From Phocoena phocoena (Eukaryota > Chordata > Mammalia > Artiodactyla > Phocoenidae): 64,000 nt of DNA. Below, piece after piece: positions 48,176 to 59,270 of the stretch. The position numbers and the translations under genes are program-made. Position 1 is the stretch's first letter, and every line of letters starts with the position of its first letter. Below the pieces are notes generated by a model. It was not told the origin of the DNA and ran no database searches. It worked only from the letters and a program-made list of their open reading frames with translations. The stretch is taken from NCBI RefSeq assembly GCF_963924675.1, contig NC_089223.1, forward strand, positions 9,312,881-9,376,880, written 5' to 3'.

Positions 48176-49047
48176 CTAGGGGTTGAGTGTGATTTTTAAC
48201 ATCATACATATGTGTTTATTTATTCCTACATTTATACTGACATTTGCGAATTTTATAAAATAACCTTCAACTCATATTGCAATTAGGATAACAGGGGTTA
48301 CGGTGAGACACTCCCAACATGTATAAAGAAGATTGCCCCCAGGAGAGTTCACATCATCAGATCCAAATAAAACTGCTATGATTAGCTATCTGCATTAGAA
48401 AATCAAAATGCTGTCCATCAGCTGTGTGCTAATGTTAAGACCACAGGAGATCTGAGAATCACTTCAGAGACAATACTTTTTGTATCTGTCATCGACCACA
48501 TGCAGATGCAACTGGTTGAACCTATTTGGAAAAAGACTGTGGGAAGAGAAAAGAGGTGCTGAGCCATGAAAGCATGAGAAAAGGAAAGTCTCAGAAGTAA
48601 ACACTAGCAGAGCATCTCCTCCCTGCTGTGGACGGAATGAATATTTGCTAAGCAGGATCAAGGAGGAAGGTGTCCTTTGCAAGAGCATCCCGCTAGTAGG
48701 TGAAAGAACTCAGGCTACCTTAGCTAAACGTCACTTAAGATAAACTGACTTTTGTTCTGATGCCAATCTCGTTACTGTGGTTGGCCAATTTAAGTATTCT
48801 GGTCAAATGAATGGTTGTAAAGTAATGTATTGATATTCTGGTTTATGTACAGCTTCTGTGTGCTGGTTAATATGAGTCTATTTCTACAAATGAGAGAAAA
48901 TGAGAAGTTCTCTCTTGTTCTGCAGATTAAACCCTGACTATAGTGAATCAAACCGGTAAAGGCCAATTTCTGGGAACTTTCTGAACAAGCAGACACCTAT
49001 GTCCATGTTACCCTCTTTCATCTTATTTTTCACATTTTTTAAGACTT
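48176..49047. other. No recognised feature
   Basis: Unique sequence. Minus-strand frames at 48464-48688 and 48790-48996 have no domain. Confidence 0.4.
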
Positions 49048-49067
49048 TTACAATTCCTATATGTATT

Positions 49068-50312
49068 TTTTTATTGGAGTATAGTTGATTTACAATGTTG
49101 TGTTAGGTTCAGGTGTACAGCAAAGTGATTCAGTTATACATATACGTATACTCATTCTTTTCCCATAAGGTTATTACAGAATATTGAGTAGAGTTCCCTG
49201 TCCTGTATAGTAGGTCCTTGTTAATCCCAAACTCCTAATTTATTCCCCCCACCATATTTCCCCTTTGGTAACGATGAGTTTGTTTTTGAAATCTGTGAGT
49301 CTGTTTCTGTTTTATAAATAAGTTCATTTATATCATTTTTTAAAAAATTAGATTCCACTTATGAGTGATATCATATATTTGTCTTTGCCTGACTTACTTC
49401 ACTTCGTATAATCTCTATGTCCATCCATGTTGCTGCAAATGGCATTATTTCATTCATTTTTCTGTCTGAGGAATATTCCATTGTATATATGTACCACATC
49501 TTCTTTAAACATTCCTCTGTTGATGGACATTTAGGTAGCTTCCATGTCCTGGCTATTGTAAATAGTGCTGCAATGAACAATGGGATGCATGTCTCTTTTT
49601 GAGTTATGGTTTTCTCAGGATATATGACCAGGAGTGGGATTGCTGGGCCATATGGTAGTTCTATTTTTAGTTTTTTAAGGAAGCTCCATACTGTTCTCCA
49701 CAGTGGCTGTATCAATTTACATTCCCACCAACAGTGTAGGAGGGTTCCCTTTTCTCCACACCCTCTCCAGCATTTATTGTTTGTAGACTTTCTGATGATG
49801 CCCATTCTGACCTCATTGTACTTTTAAATTACATTTCTCTGATAATTAGTAATGTTGAGCATCCTTTCATGTGCTTTTTGGCTATATCTGTATGTCTTCT
49901 TTGGAGAAATGTCTATTTAGATCTTCTGCCCATTTTTTGATTGGGTTTTTTTTGACATAGAGCTGCATGAGCCGTTTGTATATTTTGGAGATTAATCCCT
50001 TGTTGGTCACGTTGTTTGCAAATATTTCCTCCCATCCTTGTCTTTTTGTTTTGTTTATGGTTTCCTTTGCTGTGCAAAAGCTTCTAAGTTTAATTAGGTC
50101 CCATTTGTTTATTTTTGTTTTTATTTTCATTACTCTAGGAGGTGGATTGAAAAAGATACTGCTGTGATTTATGTCAAAGAGTGTTTTGCCTACATTTTCC
50201 TCTGAGAGTTTTACAGTGTTCAGCCTTACATTTAGGTCTTTGATCCTTTTTGAGTTGATTTTGGTGTATGGTATTAGAGAATTTTCTAATTTCATTCTTT
50301 TACATGTAGCTG
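49068..50312 (-). mobile_element. Antisense 5'-truncated L1 with TSDs
   Basis: A 20-bp duplication with one mismatch ('ttacaattcctatatgtatt' at 49048-49067; 'ttacaattcctgtatgtatt' at 50313-50332) brackets it. On the minus strand it holds the ORF2 C-terminal region and a 3' UTR of the older type ('gtacagcaaagtgattcagt' on plus). No inversion. More diverged than the 22 and 42 kb copies. Confidence 0.93.
49371..50295 (-). pseudogene. L1 ORF2 C-terminal remnant, frameshifted
   Basis: Two minus-strand pieces in different frames: 49882-50295 (137 codons; [20 protein letters not shown], then [15 protein letters not shown]) and 49371-49805 (144 codons; [20 protein letters not shown], then [20 protein letters not shown]). 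They parallel the 42447-43265 piece. About 75 bp between them is out of frame. Inert. Confidence 0.9.
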
Positions 50313-50332
50313 TTACAATTCCTGTATGTATT

Positions 50333-52049
50333 AATAACTATATCATGGGCACCAAAAACCATTTAGTAGAAGTTGCCTGTTAACGTATTTGGGGTACTTC
50401 ACTGTGACCTAATCAATTCTAAGGGATTTTTCTCCTATCCTCTAATCTCACCCACCCAAGGTATGTACTGATGAAGAAAACAAGAATTTTGCAAAAATTT
50501 TGGCTTATACATATGTATATATTTCTAACTAAGGTGTGTGTATAGGGTGATGCAGAACCGAAAAAGGATTCCATGAATTTATGATTTTCAAACTTATTTT
50601 AGAATTCTGTCAGAAGGAATGATTATACCCCTTTAACATGACATAGTAAAGAAAATAATTTTGATAATCATTACCTTTGAATGATATAAAAACTCTAGGT
50701 ATTGAGGAGAAGCAGGATTCTGCTTGTCCCACTCGTGCTTCTCCGCGCTGGCATTTACGCTGCTTCATTACCCTAGCAATCTCCGCAGAGGAAGCTAATC
50801 AAAGGCTATGCAAACTGAAACCTATGGGATGGAGACTGAGACCAGAGGTCTCCTTTGAGGGCTTCCCAATGTATTGCATCTTTAGTCTTGTTACTTGGTT
50901 GCCTCCTCCTGCCGGCCTCCACCCCTTCCTTACACCATCACTCCCCTCACTCATAAGAACCACGGATGGAAAAAGGCATGGCTCACTGATGTCCGGCAGT
51001 CATTAGCTCATGTATGCCACATTCAAAGGGACCTTAGTTCTATCCTGCTAACAATGTGTTGGATTTAAAAACTGGGGCTGGTGGTAGCCTACTGCTCCCT
51101 CTCCCATTCCCCATAACCTTATTCTCTATTTCTTGCTCACTGTTCAGTCGGGCAATTCAACATAAATGTCACTGTATTTTCTACAGGTGCAGAATATGTT
51201 ATGCTATTCCACAAGAAATTAGCCCCACTATCCATTGGTAGCTATTTACTGTTGCTGAAGAGAAAAATAATACACGCACACATACACATGCAAAAATGCA
51301 CCCTTGTGGAAGCTCTGAGGGAAATAAAATAAAAAGAGTAAGAGATATGAGAGTAGTTCTAGAAGTGGCACTTGATAAAGAAACAGAAGTGTCAGCTCTA
51401 CAAAGTAAAATACTCAATAGGGAGGAAGATGGCTTATTTCAGAACTCTTACAGCCATGGAATCCTCATTTAGCTTGGTGGCTTGCTGATCAGTAAAGAAA
51501 ATGACTGGAAATGTACTTGAGTTTGACTAAACAGATTGTCTGAGATCTGGAAGTCAAGATGTTTCTTGCCTGGTATCACATCACAATGTCCCCTATACCT
51601 CCTTTGCCTGGCTAGAAGCAACAGTAATCAGTAATTCTATATTGAAAAGCAAACACCATTTGGCAAATTACAACCATCATTCAAACCAAAGGTGTCTACA
51701 TAATACTTATCAAAAGAAAAATAGGTTTTGCATTTTCCTATTTAGCATCAACAATCACTAGAACACATTAAAGAACATTTGTATCTCAAAACATTTCTAC
51801 CTTTTTTTAAGTTTAGGTACGTTTTATGATTTGTCATCAGTGTGATTTTTTTTTTTCACATTTATGTCACAGTGTCTGACACCTCTTGCAAGAAACCAAG
51901 AGACAAATGAGGACTAAAAAAAATGAGGGATTATATCTACAACTTAGATGTATTTTAACTCTCAGGTGGCTCTGTACCTGCAAAAACAAAACAAACAAAC
52001 AAAAAACCACCCTGGATTTATAACATAGTTTAAAAAATTTAGATTTGTT
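50333..52049. other. Unique sequence with a GC-richer patch
   Basis: 50690-51000 is more GC-rich, with several CpGs and a 109-codon frame (50677-51006) that has no domain. A 72-codon minus frame at 51199-51417 is also undistinguished. No repeat is recognised. Confidence 0.35.
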
Positions 52050-52190
52050 GTTTCATTTTAGTCTCATGAAAGTACTAACTTTTATTGTTTCTTTGTGCAA
52101 ATGAAAAAGCTAGGCAGGGAAATAAATGGCCTGTTCATTGCCACAGGGCTACTCAGTGGATGAGTGGACACAGCCCGAGAGGAAATTCAA
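52050..52190 (-). repeat. MIR-like fragment, antisense
   Basis: 'gtgcaaatgaaaaagctagg' and 'ccacagggctactcagtgg' follow a reversed MIR core. Diverged. Confidence 0.45.
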
Positions 52191-52804
52191 ATTCTTTTCT
52201 GCGTACCCAAGTCCTTTTTGTCTCCCCTTCTCTTCCATGTATATAGAAAACCTGAAATCTGGTAGCTGATCATAAAAGAGAAGGAGATAAGTTAATATAA
52301 GACGTTTTCTCAGCAAATAGAGAAGTGTGCTTACATCACTAAAGATGAAGCTTTTCATAAAGAATGAAAGGTTTAAGTCTCTTAATTCCATCTGGAGGTT
52401 CAGATTAATTATCCTTTTCAGTCAAGGTCACTGACAGTGTAAAGAATTTCCAGGTCCCCTAGAGCCAAGTGTTATCTTTCTCATACAGCAACCATGGATG
52501 CTTAAGTAAATCAATACATGGCAATTAGCAGGTAATTGGCATGATTTTTAAGTAGAAATAAGATATGATGATCCTGCTGTAGTCCACATCTGGCCAGCCA
52601 TGGGTGAACAACTGCTGCTATCTTGCTGTTGTAATAAAAAGATCCATTTCAGCAGAGAGAGAAAAAGGGTTATCAAAAAATAGAAAAAAAATCAGGATAC
52701 ACAATTTTCAAATTTCTCTGCTTTTAAAAACTTATGTGACTCAATTTTATATATTTTTTGAATAGCGTGCCTCTAGAGAAGAGTGATTTCTGTAATGTTG
52801 TATT
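52191..52804. other. No recognised feature
   Basis: Unique AT-rich sequence. The 80-codon minus frame at 52149-52391 has no domain. Confidence 0.4.
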
Positions 52805-52880
52805 TTTTTATTTTAATAGACTTATTTTGTGGAGCAGTTTTAAGTTTACAGAAAAATTAAGGAGAAAGTACAGAGAGTTC

Positions 52881-52917
<37 letters not shown>

Positions 52918-53140
52918 CCCTATTATTAATATATTAATATCTTGCATTAGTGTGGTACATTTGTTACAAAAATATTGAGACACTATTCTTAAAGTCCACA
53001 CGTTACATTAGGGTTCACTCTTTGTGTTGTACAATTCGATAGGTTTTGAGAAATGTATAATGCCATGTATCGTCTGTGTATCAAAGAGAATACTTTCACT
53101 GACCCAAAATTCCCATGTGCTCTACCCCGAACCTCTAGAT
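52805..53140 (-). mobile_element. Antisense L1M 3' UTR fragment
   Basis: The plus strand reads 'ggagcagttttaagtttaca', 'gtgtggtacatttgttacaa', 'acattagggttcactctttg', 'aaatgtataatgccatgtat' and 'actttcactgacccaaaatt', in the order of reversed L1M-group 3' UTR. An AC microsatellite sits where a C-rich part normally lies. Confidence 0.7.
52887..52913 (+). repeat. (AC)13 microsatellite
   Basis: Uninterrupted AC repeats within the antisense L1M piece. Confidence 0.95.
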
Positions 53141-53339
53141 AAGATTCTGTTATATTGTATTGTTATGCATGAAACTCTAATGTGATCGTATTTTGACCTT
53201 AAAATTCTATTTTATAGGTATCACAAGATTGATTTAGGAGCTAGAATAGTGTGATTTCTTAGAATATCTTTGATATTCTTTCATGAATATACATCATTTC
53301 CATAAATTGTTGTGAGCACTACTGTAACAAAGTAAGATT

Positions 53340-53650
53340 TTAAAACCTTGTCCTTAACTCAAAGAATTTGCAATTTAGTTCAAATTAATAAATGAATGGA
53401 TGGAAAGTTAAATAATACAAAGCCTCAGATGGCAGGCTAGAAAGCAGTAGGATTAAGTGCTGAATGAGTGACACTGATAAAACTGGGGAGGGTTCAATGC
53501 AGCAATGGCAAACAGGGTCATGAGGTTAAGAGAAAGCCTTAGTGGATTAGGAGGGACTTGAAGAGGAGAGGGATATGGACAGTTTAACAGAAAGGAGGAC
53601 ATTCAAGGCAGGTGAAAGAGCTTGGTCAAGACTCGATGGCACGTGATTTG
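53340..53650 (+). repeat. Ancient mammalian interspersed repeat, family undetermined
   Basis: 'acaaagcctcagatggcagg', 'aagtgctgaatgagtgacac' and 'cattcaaggcaggtgaaaga' resemble the same broad old repeat seen at about 391, 33030 and 58860. Confidence 0.4.
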
Positions 53651-54784
53651 TATGTTGTGCATCTAGGCTGCTCTCGGAGCACAGGAAGGTTGTGAGGCTG
53701 CATTTGGTCCCATCCCATCTACCAAACACCTTTGCTCACATTCCTCACCGAGAACGTACCAATTTCCTGGTGGCACTGCAGAAGCAGCCCCTCTGCTCCT
53801 AAGACTGACTGTTTTTGCCTTCTCAGCTCTCCTTACTTCAACCCTAGAAAACCCCTTTCTAGTATAGACAAAGCCTTTATCACTTCATAATACTATGTGC
53901 AGGAATTCCAATATGGCCTTAAGCTTTCAGGGAAAATAGCTAAAAGGGAAGTAGATGTCTCTCTCTTTTTTTCTTTTCCTAGTCTGCTTCAGATGCCCTC
54001 TAAGGCAAAGAAGTACAGGGATCTCCATGTTTGGGGTGGTTTAGGGCAAAAGGAAGAATGGGGAAATATAGGGAGGAAAGAAACCCCACAAAACTTAGGT
54101 TAATATCTCAAAAATCCCATCTTACTACAGAAATGACCAGACTCAAATACTATCCCAAATTTGTTTCACAATTAATTTCAGAACCAGAAATGTCTGATGT
54201 AACTAAGATACATCTGGTTCCCATCTCCTAGAAATGTTGAAAGTAATTTCTAATGACAAGGAACAAAGGACTGAGGAATGAATGACTCATATTAATAGAC
54301 TTCAAAAAGGAGGCAGCATAAGAGGCAACAGGACAGGTTTAACAAGGGGGCCCCGGGACAGGAAGTTAGCTTCAGAGAGATTTGGCCAGTAAGACGTTCT
54401 GTCTAGGGAAACAGATTGGATTTCTGATCTGTTTGGATTTCCCCAACAGGGAAGTCTTGGGCCATTAGTGCAAGGAGCAAGTCGTTAAGTTAGGGAAGTA
54501 AATTATATTAGGATAAAATAAGTATCCTAGGTTGATGTGAGCAATTTGTAACTTGTAAACCTTTAAGAACTTGAAAAGACAGTAAAAAGTCTGTGTTGTG
54601 ATCAAGGACACAAGCTCTGCCCCTTAATAAAGATATTTCCTGCTTTATATAATTGAAACAAGGTAAAAGAGTCCCAGAGGCAGGCATTCATGATGCCAGG
54701 GCAGACAACTCAGATGTGCCAGGCGTGAAGTAGGGATAGATGAGCAGAGATTAGACGCAGGCTAATTAAAAGGAAACTATTTAT
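53651..54784. other. No recognised feature
   Basis: Unique sequence. Frames at 53547-53729, 53897-54103 and 54031-54231 have no domain. Confidence 0.4.
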
Positions 54785-55650
54785 CTACTCACAGCACTTC
54801 TGACACCAAATGTGTGGGTTTTCCACATCAAACAATTTTCCAGTTCTTTGTGAACACCAGCTGGGTGTCCCACAATTTAATTCATTCTGACACTACTACA
54901 ACTTAGCGCAGGTACCTCATATTAAGGGCTCAGTCCCACAAGATTCCCCCCATTTCAGACAACGATTGCAAGTTGTAGGTTCCCAGATTACCCACACTCT
55001 GTCCAACTTGGCTACAAACTGGGTGTTCTCAAGACCCCCTCCTCAGGTTTGATAATTTGCTCCCTGAATGACTCATACAACTCGGGGAAACATTTACTTA
55101 TGTTTACTGGCATGTTATTAAGGATACTACAAAAACACAGATGAATAGGCAGATGAAGAGGTACATAGGGCGGCAAGGTCTGGGATGGTGCTGAGTGCAG
55201 GAGTTTTTGACCCATGGAGTTGGAATGCAAAATCCTTCTGGTACATGGATGTAAGCTCTCCAAACCCTGTCATTTAGGGATATGCAGACTTTATCATGTA
55301 AGTGTGATGGATGACTAACACAACTTCCATCTCCTCTTCCCTTCCCCAAGGAGGGGGTAAGGGTGAGGCTAAAATTTCCAAACTTCTAATTATGGCTTGG
55401 TCTTTCTGGTGCCCAGCCTTCATCTAGAGGCCCACCAAGTATCTCCTCATTAGAACAAACGTTTCTCCTATCATCCTGGAAATTCCAAGGGATTTAGGAG
55501 CCCTGTATCAGGATTCAAACTGGGGCCCATGACCAAGTATTAAAACAAAGATGCTTCTAGCACCCCTATCACTCAGGAAATTATAAGGGTTTTAGGAATA
55601 AGGGACAGAGATTGAATATATATTTCTCATTATGTCACACTACTATGTAT
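54785..55650 (-). repeat. LTR-like repeat of ERVL type, probably antisense
   Basis: The plus strand has 'gaatgactcatacaactcgg', 'ggcatgttattaaggatact', 'attccaagggatttaggagc', 'tttaggaataagggacagag' and 'tatttctcattatgtcacac', wording typical of long old ERVL-class LTRs in reverse. Minus frames of 81-83 codons are not genes. Family name not fixed. Confidence 0.5.
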
Positions 55651-55809
55651 TGTGTTCGTCTGAGTCAGAAAGGAAATGCTCGTGGCTTTTTAGTTTCACT
55701 TACACTCAGAAATGTAGTCTTCAATATCTACCACACTGTCTGTTCCTAGCACACTGTGTGAAACACAGTGGTCATTTAGTAAATATCTGGTAAAGAAATC
55801 CAGGATTTT

Positions 55810-56122
55810 TTTTTTTTTGTAATGTTGAGCCTTCTTTTAATTAATTTATTTTTATTTTTGTCTGTATTGGGTCTTCGTTTCTGTGCGAGGGCTTTCTCTA
55901 GTTGTGGCAAGTGGGGGCCACTCTTCATCACGGTGAGCGGGTCTCTCACTGTCGTGGCCTCTCCCATTGCGGAGCACAGGCTCCAGACGCACAGGCTCAG
56001 TAGTTGTGGCTCACGGGCCCAGCCGCTCCACAGCACGTGGGATCCTCCCAGACCAGGGCTCGAACCCATGTCCCCTGCACTAGCAGGCAGACTCTCAACC
56101 ACTGCGCCACCAGGGAAGCCCT
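55810..56122 (-). mobile_element. CHR-2-type SINE, antisense
   Basis: The perfect 14-bp duplication 'aaatccaggatttt' lies at 55796-55809 and 56123-56136. The head is at the right ('cgccaccagggaagccc' on plus). It includes the long-form part 'gtggcaagtgggggccactc' and a T-rich tail at the left. Confidence 0.93.
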
Positions 56123-56189
56123 AAATCCAGGATTTTAATGTGGATATAACTAATGGAGGAGTCCCAGTTCACTGATAGCTTTGTTTTTT

Positions 56190-56720
56190 AGTAGATTAAA
56201 ACAAGCTACATTTATTATCTCACAGTTCCTGTGGGTCAGAGTCTGGGTACTGTTTAGCGAGCTCCCCTGCTATGGGTCTCATCAGGTGACAAATAATGTG
56301 TGAGTGGGCTGCATGCTTTTCAGGAATGTAGGGTCCACTTCCAAGCTGTTCCAAGCGGCTGTTGGCAGAAGTCAATTCAGCTGCTGGCAGTTACAGGACT
56401 GAGGCCCTTGTTTTCTTGCTTTTGTCAGGGGGGGACCCCTCTCATCTGCTAGAGGCTGCGTGCAGGAGCTTCCACAACATGGCAGCTTGAGTCTCCAAGG
56501 CTGTCAGGATCAGTTCTCTTTAAGGCTTTCAATTGATTAAGCCATGCCCGCCTAGAATAATCTCCCTTTTGACTAACTCCAAATTAACTAATTGGGGACC
56601 TTCCTTACACCTGCAAAGTCCATTCACCTTTGCCATATCCTCATCATGGAATTTTAGAATTCAGCCTGGATCAAGGGAAAATTGTCCAAAGTTCCCCTCT
56701 GATGTCAGCTTGTAGAAAAT
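56190..56720 (+). repeat. Old LTR-like repeat, related to 25.2-25.8 kb
   Basis: 'ttattatctcacagttcctg', 'gaggctgcgtgcaggagctt', 'cacaacatggcagcttgagt' and 'cacctgcaaagtccattcac' fit old mammalian LTR-derived repeats. Opening and closing parts match the repeat at 25175-25795. Classification uncertain. Confidence 0.5.
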
Positions 56721-57848
56721 ATTACAATATTATTGTCATTTCTAATATTTTAGCTAAATTGAGATATCACAAACAAATTTGTAAATTTTAATCACATGAC
56801 CAGGTATCATAAAATCATTGAAATATTAGAGAATAAATAGAAAAATACCTTAGTCCAATTACTTCTATCTACAAATACAATTTGTTCTCCATTACCCTAA
56901 ATTTTTTTTGGAGATATAAGCATTCAGTATTAAATGGAATTATTTTAAAGTGCTTGAAACTAGAGATTAACTGAGTTTTATTGACATTATCACAGAAACT
57001 CAAAATCAGGTCCACCAAACAATTTTACTCACATCACAACCCCTTTTTTCAGATCTGAAGAGAACATGATGAATGTAGCATCATTTGGGTCATAGACACT
57101 CAGCTATTTTTCTGCAGATACTACTTGAATGAACATTTTGATATGTGAAAATGCAAGGTTAGCTCTTTTCTTGATTTCATTTTACTTTTGTTGAAGTGTT
57201 CAGTTATTAGACAGAGTATATTTCCTGGAAACACTTTTAAACCAGTCTTTAAAGTGAGGTACTTTTTCTATGGTGTAGGTGATTTATATTAGTTTTAACA
57301 CTGTCACTTTAAATTTTTTTGTGCTCAACCTGTAAAGAATGAACTTTCAGAAAATACAAGTATGTCAGTGGGGAAACTCAGAGTGATTGTTCTCTGCTGG
57401 AAGGATTAAATAAATGTAGAGTTTCAAGCAGGTTTAGGCAGTGAACTGTAAAAGAATAAGAGAATGTGAGGGTAAAATAATCTATCTTCCATCACCAACT
57501 GATCGTGTTGCCAGTGCCATACTCTGGAAGTAGCAATGAGGTTACATCTTCTTTTCTCTGCCTCTCCAGCAGCTGAGAGTTGGAGCCCTTTCTACCAACA
57601 CCTCCTGACAAATCAGGGCACTGCTCACTGTTAGTAACAGGATAAGGCACGTAACCTAAGAGCCTGGCCACCCCGTTAGCTCTTTCCATGTGAAGTTTTC
57701 TTATAACTTGTAATACCTGCCTCACAGGTTTGTTGCTGAGAGTCTGACAAGAGAATATTTACAGAAGTGTTTTGTAAACAATAGTCAATGTAAATGTCAG
57801 TTATGTATAATGTAGCCCAGGAAGTACATAGACATATATATATGTTTC

Positions 57849-57879
<31 letters not shown>

Positions 57880-58099
57880 GCATATTACACATATATATGC
57901 ATATACACACACTGTAAGAATATAAATCAACTCCTTCCCTTCACAGCAAAATCATTTTTAAAAACTCTTGTCTGATAATTCTGTGAACTTGTATAGTGTC
58001 TTTCCTCTTGTGTACTCTGAAAGGGTTTTATAGTAAAATAAAATAAAACCTAAAGTCTGTAACACTCCAGAAACTTAACTAAGGTCTTTCATAGGTTAA
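56721..58099. other. Mostly unique; MIR trace and AT/GT microsatellite
   Basis: A plus-strand MIR-like tail at about 57700-57800 ('taatacctgcctcacaggtt') and a (TA)n tract at 57855-57879. Frames at 57492-57725 and 57676-57930 have no domain; the latter reads through the TA repeat. Confidence 0.4.
57855..57879. repeat. (TA)12 microsatellite in a TG/TA-rich patch
   Basis: About 25 bp of pure TA within a wider alternating purine-pyrimidine patch (57833-57912). Confidence 0.93.
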
Positions 58100-58190
58100 T
58101 GCCTCATTTATTTCTCAAAACAACCATATGACATAGGTATTATTATTTTAATTAACGAAGGAGAAAAGTAAATGCCAGAGGCTTTCATCA
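58100..58190 (-). repeat. MIR fragment, antisense
   Basis: 'gcctcatttatttctcaaaa', 'ataggtattattattttaat' and 'aatgccagaggc' follow a reversed MIR 3' half. Confidence 0.6.
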
Positions 58191-58574
58191 AATTTTTAAT
58201 AATTGTATTCTTGATTCAGACATAAGAGGAGAAACACCACATGAAGGATCCACACCTTTGGATTTATGGTAATTAAAACCACAAGCTGACGGTTGAGATA
58301 TGTATAAGAATTTATTTGATAAACAGGTGTTATTTTCCTCACCAGTAGATGAGGAAATTGAAGGAGTTTTAATAATTGTCCAATTTGAAGATTCGATCAG
58401 ATAGGCTTGAGCTAAGATTTGTGGTACTTATATTTACTTCTTTATTCAATATATTTCTAGAGGATCTTCTAAGACAGAAGTTCTGAGCAAAATTGCCATA
58501 GCCACTGCTATCATGGAGTTTGCAGCTGAAGGGGAGAAACAGAAACTAATCTAGTAATCAAACAAGAAAATGTA

Positions 58575-58858
58575 ACTGACTTACCATACAAGTCTCAGCA
58601 AAATGTCTCCCTAGAGAACCCCATCCCATCTCCACTAATGGTGTGGCCTCCTCCCTTCACCACCACCCTGTTAAGACTGTCCTCGCAGCACTTATTTGTC
58701 TGTTTACTTGGGTTTTTGTTTATTTATTGCATGTATCCCACTAGAATAGAAGCTCTTGAGAGCAGGGATCTTATCTAATTGACTGTTGTTCCCCAGCGCC
58801 TGGAATCATGCCTGCCTGTCCTATAATTTAATTATTCATTAAATGTTTGTTGAAAGAA
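58575..58858 (+). repeat. L2 LINE 3' end
   Basis: 'tgtctccctagagaacccca', 'tagaagctcttgagagcagg', 'tgttgttccccagcgcctgg' and 'cattaaatgtttgttgaaag' give the typical L2 3' end in order. Confidence 0.78.
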
Positions 58859-58859
58859 G

Positions 58860-59270
58860 AGAGGAAGGAAGAAGGGCTCCTGAGGGGAAGTACAGAGTGC
58901 TGTGAGGATGTATTTTATTTACCTGATAGGAGAAATCAGAGATCTTTGAGGAAGTCACACTTGAATTGCCACTCTGATGAATGAGGTCCTAAAGGAATGG
59001 ACAGAGAGAGAGAGAGTATATATGCGTGTGTGTGTGTGTGTAGAGAGAGGGCAGCAGGGAGTTTTACAAAGAGCAGGGAGTGTGTGCAAAGGCCTGTGGT
59101 CCAAAAGAACACGTCAAATAAAGAAGGGAAAGGAGGCCAAGGGCAATTAACGTGCACAGTGTGGCAGAAGTAGGTCGGGCCAGGGCCTTGTAGCAATTTT
59201 GACTTTATCTGGAGAGCAATGAGGGGCAACTGAAATATTTGAACCAGGAAGGAAGTGTCATGATGTTCGC
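58860..59270 (+). repeat. Ancient mammalian interspersed repeat, family undetermined
   Basis: 'gtgtgcaaaggcctgtggtc', 'gggccagggccttgtagcaa' and 'gaaccaggaaggaagtgtca' belong to the same broad old repeat as at 391, 33030 and 53340. Compound GA and GT repeats interrupt it at 59002-59041. Confidence 0.55.
59002..59041 (+). repeat. Compound (GA)n-TATA-(TG)n microsatellite
   Basis: About 15 bp of GA, a short TATATATGCG spacer, then about 17 bp of TG. The minus-strand 97-codon frame here (58936-59229) is repeat-driven. Confidence 0.92.

Noticed and set aside
50677..51006. Possible coding exon
   Set aside because: Peptide composition is unremarkable and I see no defensible splice sites or family similarity; kept only as a compositional oddity.
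57855..57879. TA tract as an origin or matrix attachment site
   Set aside because: A simple TA microsatellite is sufficient explanation; nothing else supports a role.
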